Under the pieces are notes generated by a model. The model did not search any database. It was not told the origin of the DNA and saw only the letters and a list, made by a program, of their open reading frames with translations. A program made the position numbers and the translations under genes. DNA of 64,000 bases from Turritopsis dohrnii (Eukaryota > Cnidaria > Hydrozoa > Anthoathecata > Oceaniidae): the NCBI GenBank assembly GCA_027922465.2, contig BQMF02000372.1, positions 186,001-250,000 of the forward strand, written 5' to 3'. Of this stretch, positions 43,147-58,100 are shown piece after piece; the stretch's first letter is position 1; each line of letters starts with the position of its first letter.

Positions 43147-46100
43147 ATGAAAAGAGGTAAGAATCAGAGAATTGTCTCTGAAATAATTGCTGAAATGTAT
43201 TGAGTGTCAATCAAAACATATTCCCACTGTCTGTAAATTAAAAACATGACACATCCCATACTGTGAACCAAACTATAACACAAACTTCTAAATCTGGGAT
43301 AATTAAAATTTATTTCAATGTAGAAAATTACCAATATATGCAGCCCTCTGAATTTAGGTTGACAAAACCTGACTTTAAACCATCACAAAACTTCAAAAGC
43401 AGACCTGAATTTGCTATATCTTGCCGGCCTATCTTAAATTAAATTCAGAGGGATGAATATTTATTTATTTATTTATTTATTTATTTACTAATGTTTACCC
43501 AGGATAGCCTCTTCAGTTCCGTAAGGTACTGTTATCAATGAGGGTCCTGCGAAGGAGGTCCTAGAGCATTTAAAGCCCCCATTTGGGCTACGGAAGCTGT
43601 AATGACAGGAACCGCTCAACTAGACAACCACCCTAGACATCATTCCTACTCTTGTGCTGAGTGCTAAGCAGAGAGGATTGATTCACACTGTTATAGTCGC
43701 TGGCATGACTCGGTTGGGGATTGAACCCGCGACCTCCCGAACAGGAAGCGAGCACTCTACCACAAGGCTATGCAGTTAGCATTTTTCTAAACTTGAAAAT
43801 TTATTTTAAAATAATATATTTTCTTTTAAAATTGACTGCTCTCTTGAGAGCCATGTGTATTTTTGGGAGCTTTGTGTACAATGGTAGCCATATTTACCGA
43901 TAGAAAATAATAATGGCCACCTCCATCATGGAATATTGGTAATGTCATCATACAGAATCGTACAGAGGGTTTTGACTGGTCGAAAATTTATGTTTAAAAA
44001 TTAGTTGAGGAATGAAAATGAATTCAGAACATGCTTGCAAGTAGTTATCATCAAATAAGTCAAATTAAAAAGTTTTTGTACGCCAATTACGTTGAGGGAG
44101 GACACTTATTTACTAGTTATTGAAATAGATAGGCCATTATGATTCTTCATGGTCCATTTCTTCACAAGTTTTTTATTGCACTGTTTCACAAAACATTTTA
44201 TTCAGTTATACATGGTGAACTTGGTAAGAGGGAATTATTTTCGTGACAGAAATCTTTGTTTACTTTTTGTGTCCGTAATAAGGAAGGCTGTCCATAATTT
44301 GGCAAATTGACAATAATTTTCTGCTAAATGAATATTACAAGATACTTGAATAATAAAAGTTTGTTAAAGCTTGCAGTTCAAACAAGTAGATGTCTGAACT
44401 ATATTTCTTTTGCTAGGTGTATAATTTCCTGAACTAAGAAATCAGATTGTTCAATATCTTATCATCATTTTGTATGCTATTCCACTATTTCAAAAGATGA
44501 CAACAATATTATTGTTAAAGGGGCTTGGTTTAATTTTATACCTGTTTCAGTAAGATGGCTTGATTTCGAACGGTAGTCATCTTAAGGTTTGACAGGGATG
44601 AGGTTTTTGAGACCCTTGTAATCATCGAACCCACTATTACTAAAGAAAGAAATTAGCAAACAATAATCATAGGTACCTTAAGGGAATTAATTTTCGCGGG
44701 AACTTATTTTCGCGGATTTTATTTTTTTTGAATTTTGCGGAAAAAATGGGAATTAATTTTCGCGGTTTTATCGCAGATGAAAATTTCGCGGGAACTTATT
44801 TTCGCGGTTGAAGGGAAATTAGAAAATTTCGCGGGATTTCATTTTTGCGGCTGTTTCCTTATTTGTACGAAAAATGGCAATAAAATGGAAAGGAAGTAGA
44901 AAAATAATCACATAAACGACAAAGTGACTTTGGAAATGTTGTAAATGTACAATGAGACGTTACAAGTCCTCGTTCATATCGTCATATCGTCTTGTAAAAT
45001 GTTAAATATAGAAATTCCCGCCATATTTCTATATTTTAGAAATTTGGCGGGAATTTACTTTTGCGGACCGAACTTTTTCATTAATTTCGCGGGAACTAAT
45101 TTTCGCGGTTTAGGACAATACAAATTTTTCGTGGGAATTAATTTTCGCGGATTCTGCAAAAAACCGCGAAAACCGCGAAAATTAATTCCCTTAAGGTATT
45201 TATCTTTCATTTTCTGTTTGTTAGTGTCACGAAGAAAAAAGAATAATTTCCTGGAAAAGAATGAGAATGATGATTTCATATTACGTTTTATTGATGAATT
45301 GATAGGTTAGTCAGGTATATATAACATTAGGGAGATTCCGAAATCACAACACCAACTAGAACCATATTTTTTTTGCTATTTCCTCATAAAAGTAAAAAGA
45401 TATTTGCCTCTGGAGCCTTTTTCCCTACTGTATCATTTGCCCTACAGGCGCACTTGGTGTTATGGTTTTAAAAATTCCTGAGTAAAAATAAATTGTAAGA
45501 AAAAAAGGTTACTAAAAGAAGAGTAAAATCAACCAAAGTACAATGTTTTTAACTTTGTTAAGGATATGGTGTGTTTTCTCAAAAAGATTTTGAAGCAGGA
45601 GATTTCTTGCTCCAGTACAAAGGTATTCACATTCAATTTTGTTTAAAGTAATTGTTATTTCTTGATTTCTTTGGAGGGATTTCTTAAATTGCTCAGCAAA
45701 AAACATTTCATTGATTCTGAATTCTGATTCAAAAGGATACCTTGAATGACAATATCACTTCAAGCTATTTAATAAATCAGTTTCTATTCAACTCCACCCT
45801 ATCTACACGGTCTGTTATATCAGGTGAAATCATATCTGAGAGTGAAGCCAAGAAAAGAGAAGCCAAATATGATAAAAGCAATCCTGGTAGCTTTGTTTAC
45901 TATGGAGTAAAGGATCAGTATGGGAAAGCGATATGGTACGTGTTCTTGTAGTTCTCTACATAATTCTCATACTACCATTTGTTGTACACGCTTTTTTTTT
46001 TATAAACAATTTTATAAGAACACAAGCCTCAGATTAGGCCAAAAAATAAGAACAAAATAAGAACAACCCGAGGCTCAAATTAATGTTCCAAAAATTAAGA

Positions 46101-49100
46101 ACAGCCTAAGCCTGAATTTTCTGATAAAATAAGAACAATATTCTTGATAAGAACAACTTATAGGAATTCTCACACTGGCAAATGGTTTAGAAGTTGTTTT
46201 TTTTTCACCTTGCATACTAATATCGGGTCATTACCGAGCAGCAACCATACTTTTAAACAGTTGTTTTTAAAAAGGTTATTTTATTGTAGTTCCATAAAAC
46301 AAAATGAGGCTGAAATGTGAAACTGCGTTCTTAAACCTAAGAACAAATTAAGAACAATTCAGGCTGAAAAAGGCTCAAAAAATAAGAACAGCCAGTTAGA
46401 TTTTACTGGTTCTTATAAAAAAAGTGTGTAAATTAAGTTACAAAACCTGTTTTTATTAATTAAAGTCAATCAAACCTGTAAATTGATTGATTGATTGATT
46501 GATTGCTGAGAGGAGGGTCCAGAGGCTGGGTACTGACCCATAGTGGACAGTGAGTGGTGGTGTACTTTTTATTAAATAATCAAGTTATTACCAAGGTACT
46601 TCTGAAGAGATATGTATATTTTTTAGCTTATGAAAGTGATGTAACTTTATAACACATGTTTCTATTAAACATTTCTAGTTATCCAAGGACATGCAATGTG
46701 TTTATATGTTTCATTTTATTTTGTGTCAGCCTTGATGCTACAAATACTGAAGGCTTTGGGAAAATGGTTAACGATGCTCCATATAGCAATGACCATAAAG
46801 CAGCCAACAGTGTAATGAAGAGAGTTGTCCATAATGGTGTTGTTTATCTCTGTCTTCATGCAATCAAGTCCATCAAAAAGGGAACTGAAATAAGGTGAGA
46901 AGTTATTAGTCATTATTTTAAAAACTAGATTTCATCACTGCAGAAAACCAAATGAAATTTGTCTTGAAATTTGCATAATACATAGATATACTAAAGGGAT
47001 TCCTTCATATTTTAAAAAAGCTGCTTCACTCCACATTCATTGGAAAATATGCATTTCTAATTTATAGATATGACTATGGAGAAATGTTTGATAGAATGCC
47101 ATGGCGAAAAGAGGTAAATATTAAGGTTTATGGGACATAGCAGACTTGTTTGATTGTTTTTTTTTGCACAAGCAATTTGAAGTTTGGTATTTTTTACAAG
47201 ATTACTAAAAACATTGTTCTATTAAAAAACCACCACTTTTCTTTCTGATGTTGTTGTGTCTTTATGAATATGCATGATATTCAGTTTTTTCAAATGGGTG
47301 TCATTTGAATAAAACTGGTTTTATTGGAAGTCTTTCATGAGAATACCTCAAGAGAAGCCATTTCAGTGGAATTATTCAGTTTGAATTATTTTTTGGGATA
47401 ATTTATTGATACGTCTTTCATTACAACATTTTTATACTAATGAAGATCCTCTTTTTATTTTTTGAATTAAATTTTAGGAATATTATTGTGTACCATTCAA
47501 TTTACATGATATCATGGTAAATTTAATTCAAATTTTTGTTCTTGTTTATTCCAAAATTTTAAAATTAGATTCTATCTATGCCAGCCTAATCTTCCTGTTC
47601 CAATTATAGGGTTGTCTTCCAAACGAAAAAGTTTTTGAAGATATTGGGAAGGTAGCATCAGGATTTTAAATTTGAGTTTTTATTAAAACATCTAAAGTTC
47701 TGACATTTTGGCTGTTTATGCATTGGCAACGATTTTATTCTTTATTATTATTAATTTTCAATTCTGTGCTAAAATGTTCTCATTTACATCAACTGATGCA
47801 ATATTTTTCCTTTTTACCATAAGAATGCAAAAGTTGATCCTACTGATAAAAATGAAGTTATTCTGTCAAAGGAGAATGTAAGTATTAAATGTTTTGACAT
47901 GTTAATGACAGATTATCCAATAGTTTATTGAACTTTCTTATATAACATTCTGTGTTTTCTAAACCAATAACAACAAAAACTAGGTACATGGAATAAGAAA
48001 ACTAAAAAGTGTTATTATTCCAAAAGAAATATAAAAATGTAGATTAACTAATATATTCAATAGTCTAGTGACTGAAATGCTTACAACATTGCTGATGCGT
48101 TTTGATTTAGAATGTATTGGTGTGTTCATCAGATTCTGAACTGCAAGAAAAAGAAAATGAATGTTGCTTTCCTGGCATACATGATGTCAGTAGAATTTCA
48201 GTTACTGAAAATAGAACCTGCACTGAAGAAGTGTGTCACATTGTGGAAAGTAAAGGTAAAGAAGATGAAGTTAAAGATGGCGAAACACTTCGTAATGCAA
48301 CAGTAAGAATTGACACAGCGTTATTTTTAAATTTCTGTATATATACATTATAGATTGATGAATAATTGTGATCATATAGGCTTAGTCAAATTTATACTTT
48401 TCCCAGTATGTGTAGTGTTCCAAGGATGAACATACACCTCCATTCAGTGGAAAATGACAGTGAATGAGTGCATTTTATTCTCATCCCTGCATTATGTTCC
48501 CGACCTTTTTTCTTTAAGAGTGTCAATGTATCATTTATCGTTTATACTATTTTTTAGCCGAAAGTCAATTTGGAAATCCGAGCTAAGACAGAAGTTGATA
48601 AACATGAAGATACTATCCCACCAACACCTCCAAAAAGTAAATTATGTCATATAGGTTATGTGAGAGAAGAATAAGTATTTCAAAATATGATATTTAGTCA
48701 CGTCCCACTAAACTATTCCCTCTATTCTTTTATAGCACTGAAGAGAAAATCGAAAATAAGTGGTAGCTGCATCTTTGATGGCGATGTAAGTGTTTCCTTG
48801 CATGGTTTTTCTTCCAAATCTGCACCCAATGTCATCTTATTATAATAATCCGCGTTGTGCATCCCACTTTTATTTTAGAGAGTGATATATTTGTTTAATT
48901 TTTACGGTCATCGTCCTCTTATGTGCGCGTAAAACCACGTAGAGGCGAGAGACACTTTTTTCACGATCATTCCAAAAGCACGTGGCATCATTTGACGTCA
49001 GTTTTTTTTATCTTATCACGGGGGAACCATTGCATTGCATCCCCAATCGAACGCGGAAATATCTCGAGAACCAATAGGGATAACTGACGTTTTTTAGGGT

Positions 49101-52100
49101 CAGCGATACGGGTGATGGGGTGACGCAAAATTTGGGCCTAAATTTTATTTGGTACTGCGGATATGACGTCATCAAAATCTTTGATCGACGATATCTCTGC
49201 AACGGTTGATCGTAGCAAAACGATCCCATACATTTTTTTGATCAGTTTTTCAAGCTCTACATTATAGGTACACTTTTGAGTTGCGTTTCCATGATTTATT
49301 TTTTCGTCACGGGGTACGTACACGGGAATGGTGTATTTGATCTAATGTTTTCGAAGTTAAGTTCGGTAAAAAGGTTTTACCCGGGATACTAGTATCCTAA
49401 TACGCGCTGTGCATCCGCTTTTTTCACGCTTTTACTCTCTAAAATTTCGGGTCGTTTTTGCGGTCACTTATTCATAAAAGTGTGTCAAACCAAGGTTAAT
49501 ATTTTTCTACAATTAGTATTAGTAAGGAGAAACCCTTGCATTGTATTTGATCATTTCAAATGTTTTGATTGTTCACGAGATCAAAAAATGATAGCAAAGT
49601 TCGTTCGCCAGCAAGTTTTCATTTCCTGATTTGAAAAATTTTACATACATTTCAAGACAACAAAGTTATTAATGAAATTATTGCACAAAGATTTATTAAT
49701 GTTTTTAGGGTAAGTTACACTTTTGAAGTTTTTTGTCTGTTTGCTTGTTTTTTCTTATAGTACGAATTTGAGACATCATTTTTAAAATCAAAACACGTAA
49801 AATACTTTACATAAGCTGCAATTTATTTTAGAGAGTGAAAATAGCGGATGCACAGCGCATATTTTCTTAATTTTGATGGGTTTCAGATCTTCCAAGTAAA
49901 ACGATTTTTTTTGTTCTGCGCTCCAGTGTTGATTGCAAACTTGGAAAAATGTTTTATGTAGGTTGTGTCTGTTTAAGTGGGTCTTTAAAATCAGGGGAAC
50001 CATCGCACTACCTCCTAAATTAGACTCAAAGTTATTTGGAAAACATCTTAGAAAATAACTGGTATTTTTATGGTCCGCGTTATTGATGAAGTGGTGACTA
50101 CAACAATAATGCACTTTCTGTTTGTCATTTCGTAAATTAATTTTTCGACACCATTTTTGAGACGTCATTTTCAGAATTAAAATCTGTAAAAAAAATTTAC
50201 ACGGGTTACTAGTGTTATTATAATCTCACACAAAAAATAGTGAATACAGAAGGTGAATATAATCTAAATTTTAAGATAGAGTACAGTTTCATTTCACATG
50301 TTAAAGCAATGATGAGATAAATGTATTGCGCTGTGTTTTATCTATTCTGTGTAAGTCAAAGTAGAGTACTGTAGTAGTTTGTTATAGTGTACTTCATTTA
50401 ATTCATAGAGTGCCAAAAGAAACATTCAAGGAGATGCAACCACAGTGACAAATTTGCCAAATGTTTGTTCATCAACAACGAAATCAGTAGAGGCAATTTC
50501 TAACTGTCTCAAGACTTTGGAAATTAATCTCCCATCAGACTTAACAGAGAAAATTGGAGAAGGAACTTCATCTGTTGTATATTTGTGTACTATACAAAAC
50601 AAGCAATCTGCTGTTAAGGCACTCAAACAACAACTATCAATGAGAAAAATGATTAAGATTTCACATAAGTTATTAAACATCGAAAGCCAGTATATTCTGA
50701 AATTTTTTGGATTTTCTTTAAAGCCTTGTGCTTTAATTTATGAATATTGTTGCGCTAGTGTTTATGGTGAAACAGTAACAAACTTGTCCCAGTACTTAGA
50801 TGTTTTAAATGATGAAAACGAGTTTGACTTTAAGCACCGACTTCATATATTGATACAATCTGCACATGGTCTTGCTGATCTTCATGCTGAAGATGTTGTA
50901 CATCGAGACTTTAAGCCAAGTAATTTACTGGTCCAAGGGACTCCTAAAGATCTCAGAGTAAAAGTAGGAGACTTTGATGATGTGTACTCAATAAAAACAA
51001 CCATAAGTACTGTACAAACTAATACACAGAAAATGAAAGGGATGACATTGGCTTACACAGCCCCTGAAATATGCAATGGAAAAGTTAGCCAAGCTTCAGC
51101 AAACACTGATGTGTATTCTTGGGCAATGTCAGCGTTTGAAATTATGGCTGGACTTTCAACCCCATGGACCAATACTTTGCCAGTATTAAATGATGCATTG
51201 ATTCTACAAGCTCTACAGCAAGGCAAAAGACCATCATTAAAGCATTTGGAATGCCGTTATGAAAAGAACTTGGTAGATTCAATTCTTTATTTACTTGAAA
51301 AGGCATGGAGTTCTAATCTGGAAAGGCCTGACATAAAGGAGGTTTGTATTGATTTAAACAATTTATGATGATGCTGTTATTTCCTAAAATTACAAATCCT
51401 TTTTCTTTAGATCTTGTGTTCTCTTATCTGTATTGAAGCTTCATTGGAGGTGGGTATTCTTCTTGCATTCATTTATTTGCAATAAGTCCTCAACTTCGCA
51501 CTACTCGATTAAGCACTAGACTAAAAAATATTGACTTTCGCATAAGAGCTGTGGCATATACTTATTTTACAATGTGTAAGAAACCTTTACAATTCACTTC
51601 TCAGATTGTCGTTCCTTTTCCATTCAAGTTCTTTGAATCAATTTTCTTTGTAAAGAAAGCAAAAAGTCATAGCTAATTTATAATTATTTTATATTAATTT
51701 TCAACAGAATCCAGACGATGATGAGGAAGATTTGGATTTTGAAATATCTGACAGGAAGGTATAACACATACACACCTTACCTGAATAAATTTCTACAGAG
51801 ATTTGATTTTGAGGTGTTTTGAAACAAACCTCAAGATTTTATTCATGCAAAATTCTATCCATGTGAGATAAATTGAAGGAATTTTTTTTCAGTTCAACTG
51901 ATAGCAACAGGATTTTTATCAGACTTTCAGAATAGTCTGTTGCCTAGGTTGTTTCTTAAAAAGTCACTTTTCTTTCAAAAGACTGATGCATCTGCAGCTG
52001 TACTCTCTCTTAACCTTGAAGCTCCACCTTTGCCTCATTTACCACAACTTGCCGAAGATCTATGTTTACCAAAACTTGTTGAAGCTCCACAATCACCACA

Positions 52101-55100
52101 ACCTTTAGATGTACATTTACCTGAACAGGTACTCCTTTTTCAAATCTTTAATTTTATTCATTGTTGCTGGTCATTGCTGTTTGTTTGGCGTAGTTTTAGA
52201 AACATTCTCTTTTTTATCTTGTTTAGCTTCCAGTTGTTGATGACTCAGGATTTGAAATTGACAGTGATGTGACTGTTTTAAGCAGTACCTTAGGAGACAA
52301 CGAGGAGGTTTCTGATATGGTTGAAGTTCTAGTATGTATAAAAGTTACTTAAGTCTTTATTTAAGTCTGCTACACTTGAAAGCCTCAATTCTGCAAGTCA
52401 TTATCATTAGAAAATGATTAAAATCATAGGAAGATTCATAAATTTTAAATTGAGGTTTTGTTCCCAATGATTCGTAGTTAAAATTTGATCACTATGAACA
52501 GATATTTAAATATCATTTTGACCTCGTCACTTTGCTTTTAAAATTTAGGTTGCAGGTAAAATGTTTTACGTTCCTATACTGCATTCTTTAGAATGAAGTT
52601 TCATCCAACATAGTCGTCAATGAAATAATAAATTCTACTCCAAAGACGAAAGCAAAAAACAACATAGGGGTAAATGATTGCTGATTGAAACTCAGAAATG
52701 AGTATCAAGTTTGTTGTTTCTTGTAATCCAATTAAATAATTTTGGTAATACCTTAATTGTGTTGAAAATTATTATTATATTGCTTTATGTTATTGTTTCT
52801 TGTTTGTTATTTCTTTCACTGTAATAAAAATTTGCCATTAACTTTATGTTTTGATTGGTTTACTACAGTATTATAAATCATGATACTTTATTAAAACATT
52901 TTAAAAATTAAACATCTTTTAATCAAAGTTACATCAAGTTATGAAAAGCTTCATATAACATTTAAAATTTTCATTAAAGTTTATTTATTGTTATAACTTC
53001 ATTGTATAGATGAAGTTTGGCATGTCCAAGTTTGTTTGTAATTGCAATGTCACTTGGATTAATTGCAGTGGTTATCACAATAATATTTTCAGACTTTCCT
53101 CAATATATATTTTTAGAGCCCCGGACCAAAAAGATCTTCAAAGAAAGTCAAGGTGCCTTACAGGAAACCGAAACGACTGTGCATTTTTTGTGATAAGATG
53201 CTTACAAAGTTGTCAAGGCATATCTCTAAAGCACACAAACAGGAACCCAGGATAAAGAGTGCACTGAAAATGTCACGGAGGGAAAGGGTAAAAGTTTTCA
53301 AGGACATTAAAAGGGAAGGTATTGCAAAGTTTAATAAAAAAGAGGCACATAGAAAGAATCCATTATTTCAAGGCGAGAGAATACGAAAGAAGTACTTTGA
53401 TTTAACTTGTTGTAGCTGTTGTAATGCGTTCATTAGCAAAAGGTTTTTTAGCAGGCATACCCGTCTTTGCAAAAAACGTAATGATGTTTCTGTTGTTATT
53501 GGTATACCGTTGATGAAGGATTTGCCTAATGACGTAAAGATTTCTAATGATTTCATCCAGCAAGTTCTATACAAGCTTCGTGATGACGATATCGGGAAAG
53601 TTGTTAGGAAAGAATCAAATATTCTCTATGTTGGAAGTAAACTATACCGTAAGTTAAGGCACAAAAAAGAAAAAATATCTACTGTTCGAAGCCAAGTTCG
53701 AACGGAGATGCGAATGTTAGCATCTTTATATATTGAATTCAAATCAAGAGATGATGTAGTTGCAAAACATGGTAGCTGTATGGATCTATTCTTCAGGGAA
53801 AATTTTGATGTTATGTGTGAATGTTTTGATGTCTTAACAACGAAAGAAGATAGCACCCTGAAGTCTGGCCAAAGAAAGAACATCTACTACATGTTGATAA
53901 GAACAGCAAAGAGATTAAGAGATAAGCTGTTTCAAGAAAAACAAGATGATTTATCCAATGAGCTGAATTCTTTCCTCCGTCTACTGAAGTCTAGTGAAGA
54001 TGTTCTACTTTCTAATGCATTGTACAACCTGGAGAAAGCCAAATTAAGAAAGAATAGGAAGCCATCGCAGCTTCCTTTAGAGGAAGACATTGAAATGATT
54101 AATGAATACATTCAGAAAAAATATACTGAAATTTGTGGTACTGATTTTCATTTTTGGACGTCCACAAGTTTTGTGGAATTAAGAAATGCTGCAATGACCA
54201 GACTTACGCTTTTAAATGCTAGACGTGGTGGGGAAGTTGGACGTTTAACTTTGGAGGATTGGAAAGAAGCAAAGAATGACGGTTGGATAAATTCTCAAAG
54301 AATCAATGTTCTTTCCCATGCAGATCAGATGTTGGTCAAGTCCTTCAAATTGGCTTACCAATCTGGTAAGGGGAATCGCCACTTAGTTTCATTGCTTATA
54401 CCTAAAGATACTGTTCCTGCATTGGAAACCTTATCTGATGAGAAAATTCGTGTAAAATCTGGTGTGCTAAAAGAAAATGATTTTATATTTGCTAGTACAC
54501 AACAATCAGAATTAAACTTTTCTGGTTGGCATTCCTTGAAGGAAATTTGTAAATATGCCAATTTGAAAAAACCAAACTTAGTTACAGCAACTAATAACCG
54601 CCATCGGGTGAGCACTCTATATGCAGCTTTAAATATAAATGAAAAAGAAAGAGATTTATTCTATCGTCATATGGGTCACAGCAAAGATATGAATGAAAAT
54701 ACGTATCAAACTCCTCTTGGCTTAATGACAGCAGCTAAAGTAGGAAAGTCTTTATTGCAACTACAAGGAGGTTAGTCATATTGATAAACATTCAACTGTG
54801 GTGCACTTTGGATTTGTCTTGGAGACTGCACAAAAACAGCAACCATTGAATTGACCTGGATATAGATTTGATAATAAAGGGTTTTTTTTAATGTTTAGAT
54901 AGTTGTCTCACATCTTTCCCTTATTTATTTAAGAAAAAGATGGCACTACCAGTGAAGTTATCAGTGATTCGATTAATCCAGGAAAGACACAAAAAGGTAT
55001 GCAGTATGAAGGTGTTTGATTTTGTGATTGCTAGCATGTTTCAAATCAAAAGCTCTACTATTACTCAGTAAATAGTAAAATGTATACTTAGCAATGTAAT

Positions 55101-58100
55101 ACAATGCAAAGATCACTGAGAAACCTAATAATTTGAATAACAATGTTTTTTTTTGTGTCTTTTTTCCATTTTGAAAAAGAAGAACAAAATGCCCTGACAG
55201 ACAGGGATATCTGAAAAATCAGCTTAAATATGAAAAATGAATGAATGTATAATCACATATTCTTGAAACATGAATGATTTTGAATGCTTGAATGCTCTAA
55301 ATTGAATTTTCTAAGTACATTCTCAAGGCATTGTGAAAGAATATTTGACACTATGCGAAACATTATTATAATATATACTGTCAATAAATGTATCACATGT
55401 TATATTAATCCTTTCAGATATCCTAATGGGTATGCGGGTAACTCCAAGTATTCTTCCTAGAACACATAAATTTTGGTCATGCTAAATACAATTTTTTTCT
55501 TGTTTGTTTTTCTTGACTTATGTTTTTTGTACTACACATCTTCAGTTTTGAATATGTATATATTCTTTTAAATTCATTTTAAGAAATCTAAGTGGCTTCT
55601 TCGTTGACATGTATGATACCCATAGGTTTCTTGTAAACACACCCACAAAAAACGCTAGGTTTGGATAGTAAGAAAAAGAAAAACCAAAGCCGGTTGTAGT
55701 TTTTTTTTCACAGAAATCCAATTTTTACATATCCAATATCTTGGTTCAAATGACTTCAAATGATATCAAATAACTTCTCGTCATACAGCCTCCAGCTTAT
55801 TAGGCTAATAATTATTATTTATTTGTCGATTTTACATTGATGTTGTTGTTTTTTTTAAGGCAAAGACAACGATGATGATAATTTAAGTGATGAGTGTGCA
55901 AATGGAGAAGGCAGTTTCAAAACGCTGAAGAACAATTTTCACCCAAGTATTTGAATACAAATATTATGCTTGATTATTAAGCATTTGAACTGTGTTCCTG
56001 TCTAGTTAGTCAAATCCAATTTTAATGTGTAGCTAGAGCCTCGAACAAGGACTTCTGCATCATTTGGGTTTTTACCCCTCTATTTTCATAGGTAAAAAGA
56101 AGAAATTGACAAACAAGGAAGTGTACACCTCTAGAGAAAATTCTGAAGATGACAATGCTATAGAAAGTAAGCACATTTTTAACGAATAACAATACAAATA
56201 AACAGGTGTGTTGAAAATGTTTATTAAATCAATAACATAGGAGAAGGGGTGTTGTGAAAAACATTAATAAACCAAACAATTAGTTTAAGTTTTATTTAAA
56301 ACTTGGAAAGTAGTCCTTAAGCTCTCATTTGTGTTCATTTCTAGGTAAAGTATACAATATGCGAAGAAACCTTCCAAAGAAAGCTGCTGATGGTGGTGTA
56401 ATCATTAAAAAAGGTAAATTCCTGTATATTTGTGAATTAATACTTTACATATTACATCACATTGTATAATCAATGAAACAAACCTTTTTGTAGATGTAAC
56501 ACATCGAAATTACACATTTTCATTCATCAATTGTGTCAATCTTCCCTCTAAAACTTAATTACTGATATTCTTTGAGGTTTACAGATGGAAGATAATTCAC
56601 TTTTCAACCCCATAGCTTGATTTTTATGATAAAAAACAATTTTATTTGGAATAAATTTCCTCTCTAACGGATGTATTACATCAGCGTTCAGAAGGTAGTA
56701 CTTTCAGGAAGTCGTAGATAACGTCTTAACGCTCCCACAAGTAACTCTGTAGGTTGATCCTTACGATGTAAAATAAAAGAAATTTGGATTCTACATCAAA
56801 TTTCCCATGTAACCCTATATAACTCAAGTTGGAGTTAAATTTTGAGCCAAAGATGCTCCTCAAAAGTGCTAATATCAGTGATTAAGTGACTTTTAGTTGT
56901 TTCATTTTTTAATTATTTGCATTTATTTTACATAGGTAAAAAAAGGCCTTTGACTGTCAAAGAAGTGTACACTTCGGATTCGGATGAATATTCTGAAAAT
57001 GGCAATATAAAAAGTAAGAGCATTTTTAACGAATAAGGAGTAATCAAGTTGTTTGGAATAAATAGTAAATGATACTCTTCAAAAAGTCAGCAAGTGTGTA
57101 AAATAATATTAGTAATAAAAGAAAAAATAATAAAGGAGAGAGAGGGGGAGTTGTTGGAAAAGGTTATAATTGATTGGGGATGATTATTTGGTACTCTATA
57201 CACTTGCTTTTTGTCTTTATTATTGTATAATAATAAGATGATGTTTTCTTAGTAATAGTGTTGGGAGAACCTATATGAAAAACAATTTTAACCCTCTAGG
57301 ATCTAGTAAGGTTGTAATCCTTATGCCCTCATTTATGTCCATGTCTAGGTAAAGTGTACAATGGGCGGGGAAAAGTTAAAAGGAAAGCTAATGATGGTGA
57401 TGAAATGATTAAAAAAGGTAAATGCATGTATGTTTGCGTACATTGCTCCTCACATTTACTTAGATCAACGAGATAATCAATTTTATAGATTTAGCCAAAA
57501 TGTCCTATTGCAAATTATTGGTTTCACCAGTTAAAGTTTATAATTTTCTTTGGCTTAAGTTTACCTTACAAAGATGTCAGTACATTTTAAGGAGCACTTT
57601 TACTCAAAATTAAACTTTCTGGAACCTTAAAAAGTGCTGATGTCAGTGATCACATGACTTTCGCTATTTAGGTACCCATCTCTGAAGTTTTATTGTGTAA
57701 ATCCCCAAGGGTTAATTTGGTATTCTTTTGAATTCAGAAAATACAAGTTTGTAAGAGTTTCTTAAAACAAAAATCACTTCTGCTTCATTTGTAGTTTCCA
57801 CTCGGATAATTCGTTTGCTGGAATACTATTGAAATATTTACTAGTTTTGTTTCACAATTTCACCTTTCAATATGCCTGAATATTTTTCTCTTTTCATGGT
57901 ACCGTTAGATTTGAGGAAAAATGTTCAATGGACCCCTGGTAAGGAAATGATTTTCCAAAGATTTCAAGGGTTTGTTGATAGAAGTGAAGCTCAACCATTT
58001 CCAAGTAAGTCTTTTATCTAACTGTGGTAACCACCGTTAGCAAAAATTCTGATACATCAACAAATTTGCCAAAACATATTCCCTTATTTCCTTATCTTAG

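Noticed and set aside
54801..55250. Possible extra exon at about 55180 of the fusion gene
   Set aside because: Acceptor-like AG is followed by an in-frame stop in the required phase; skipping it keeps the frame.
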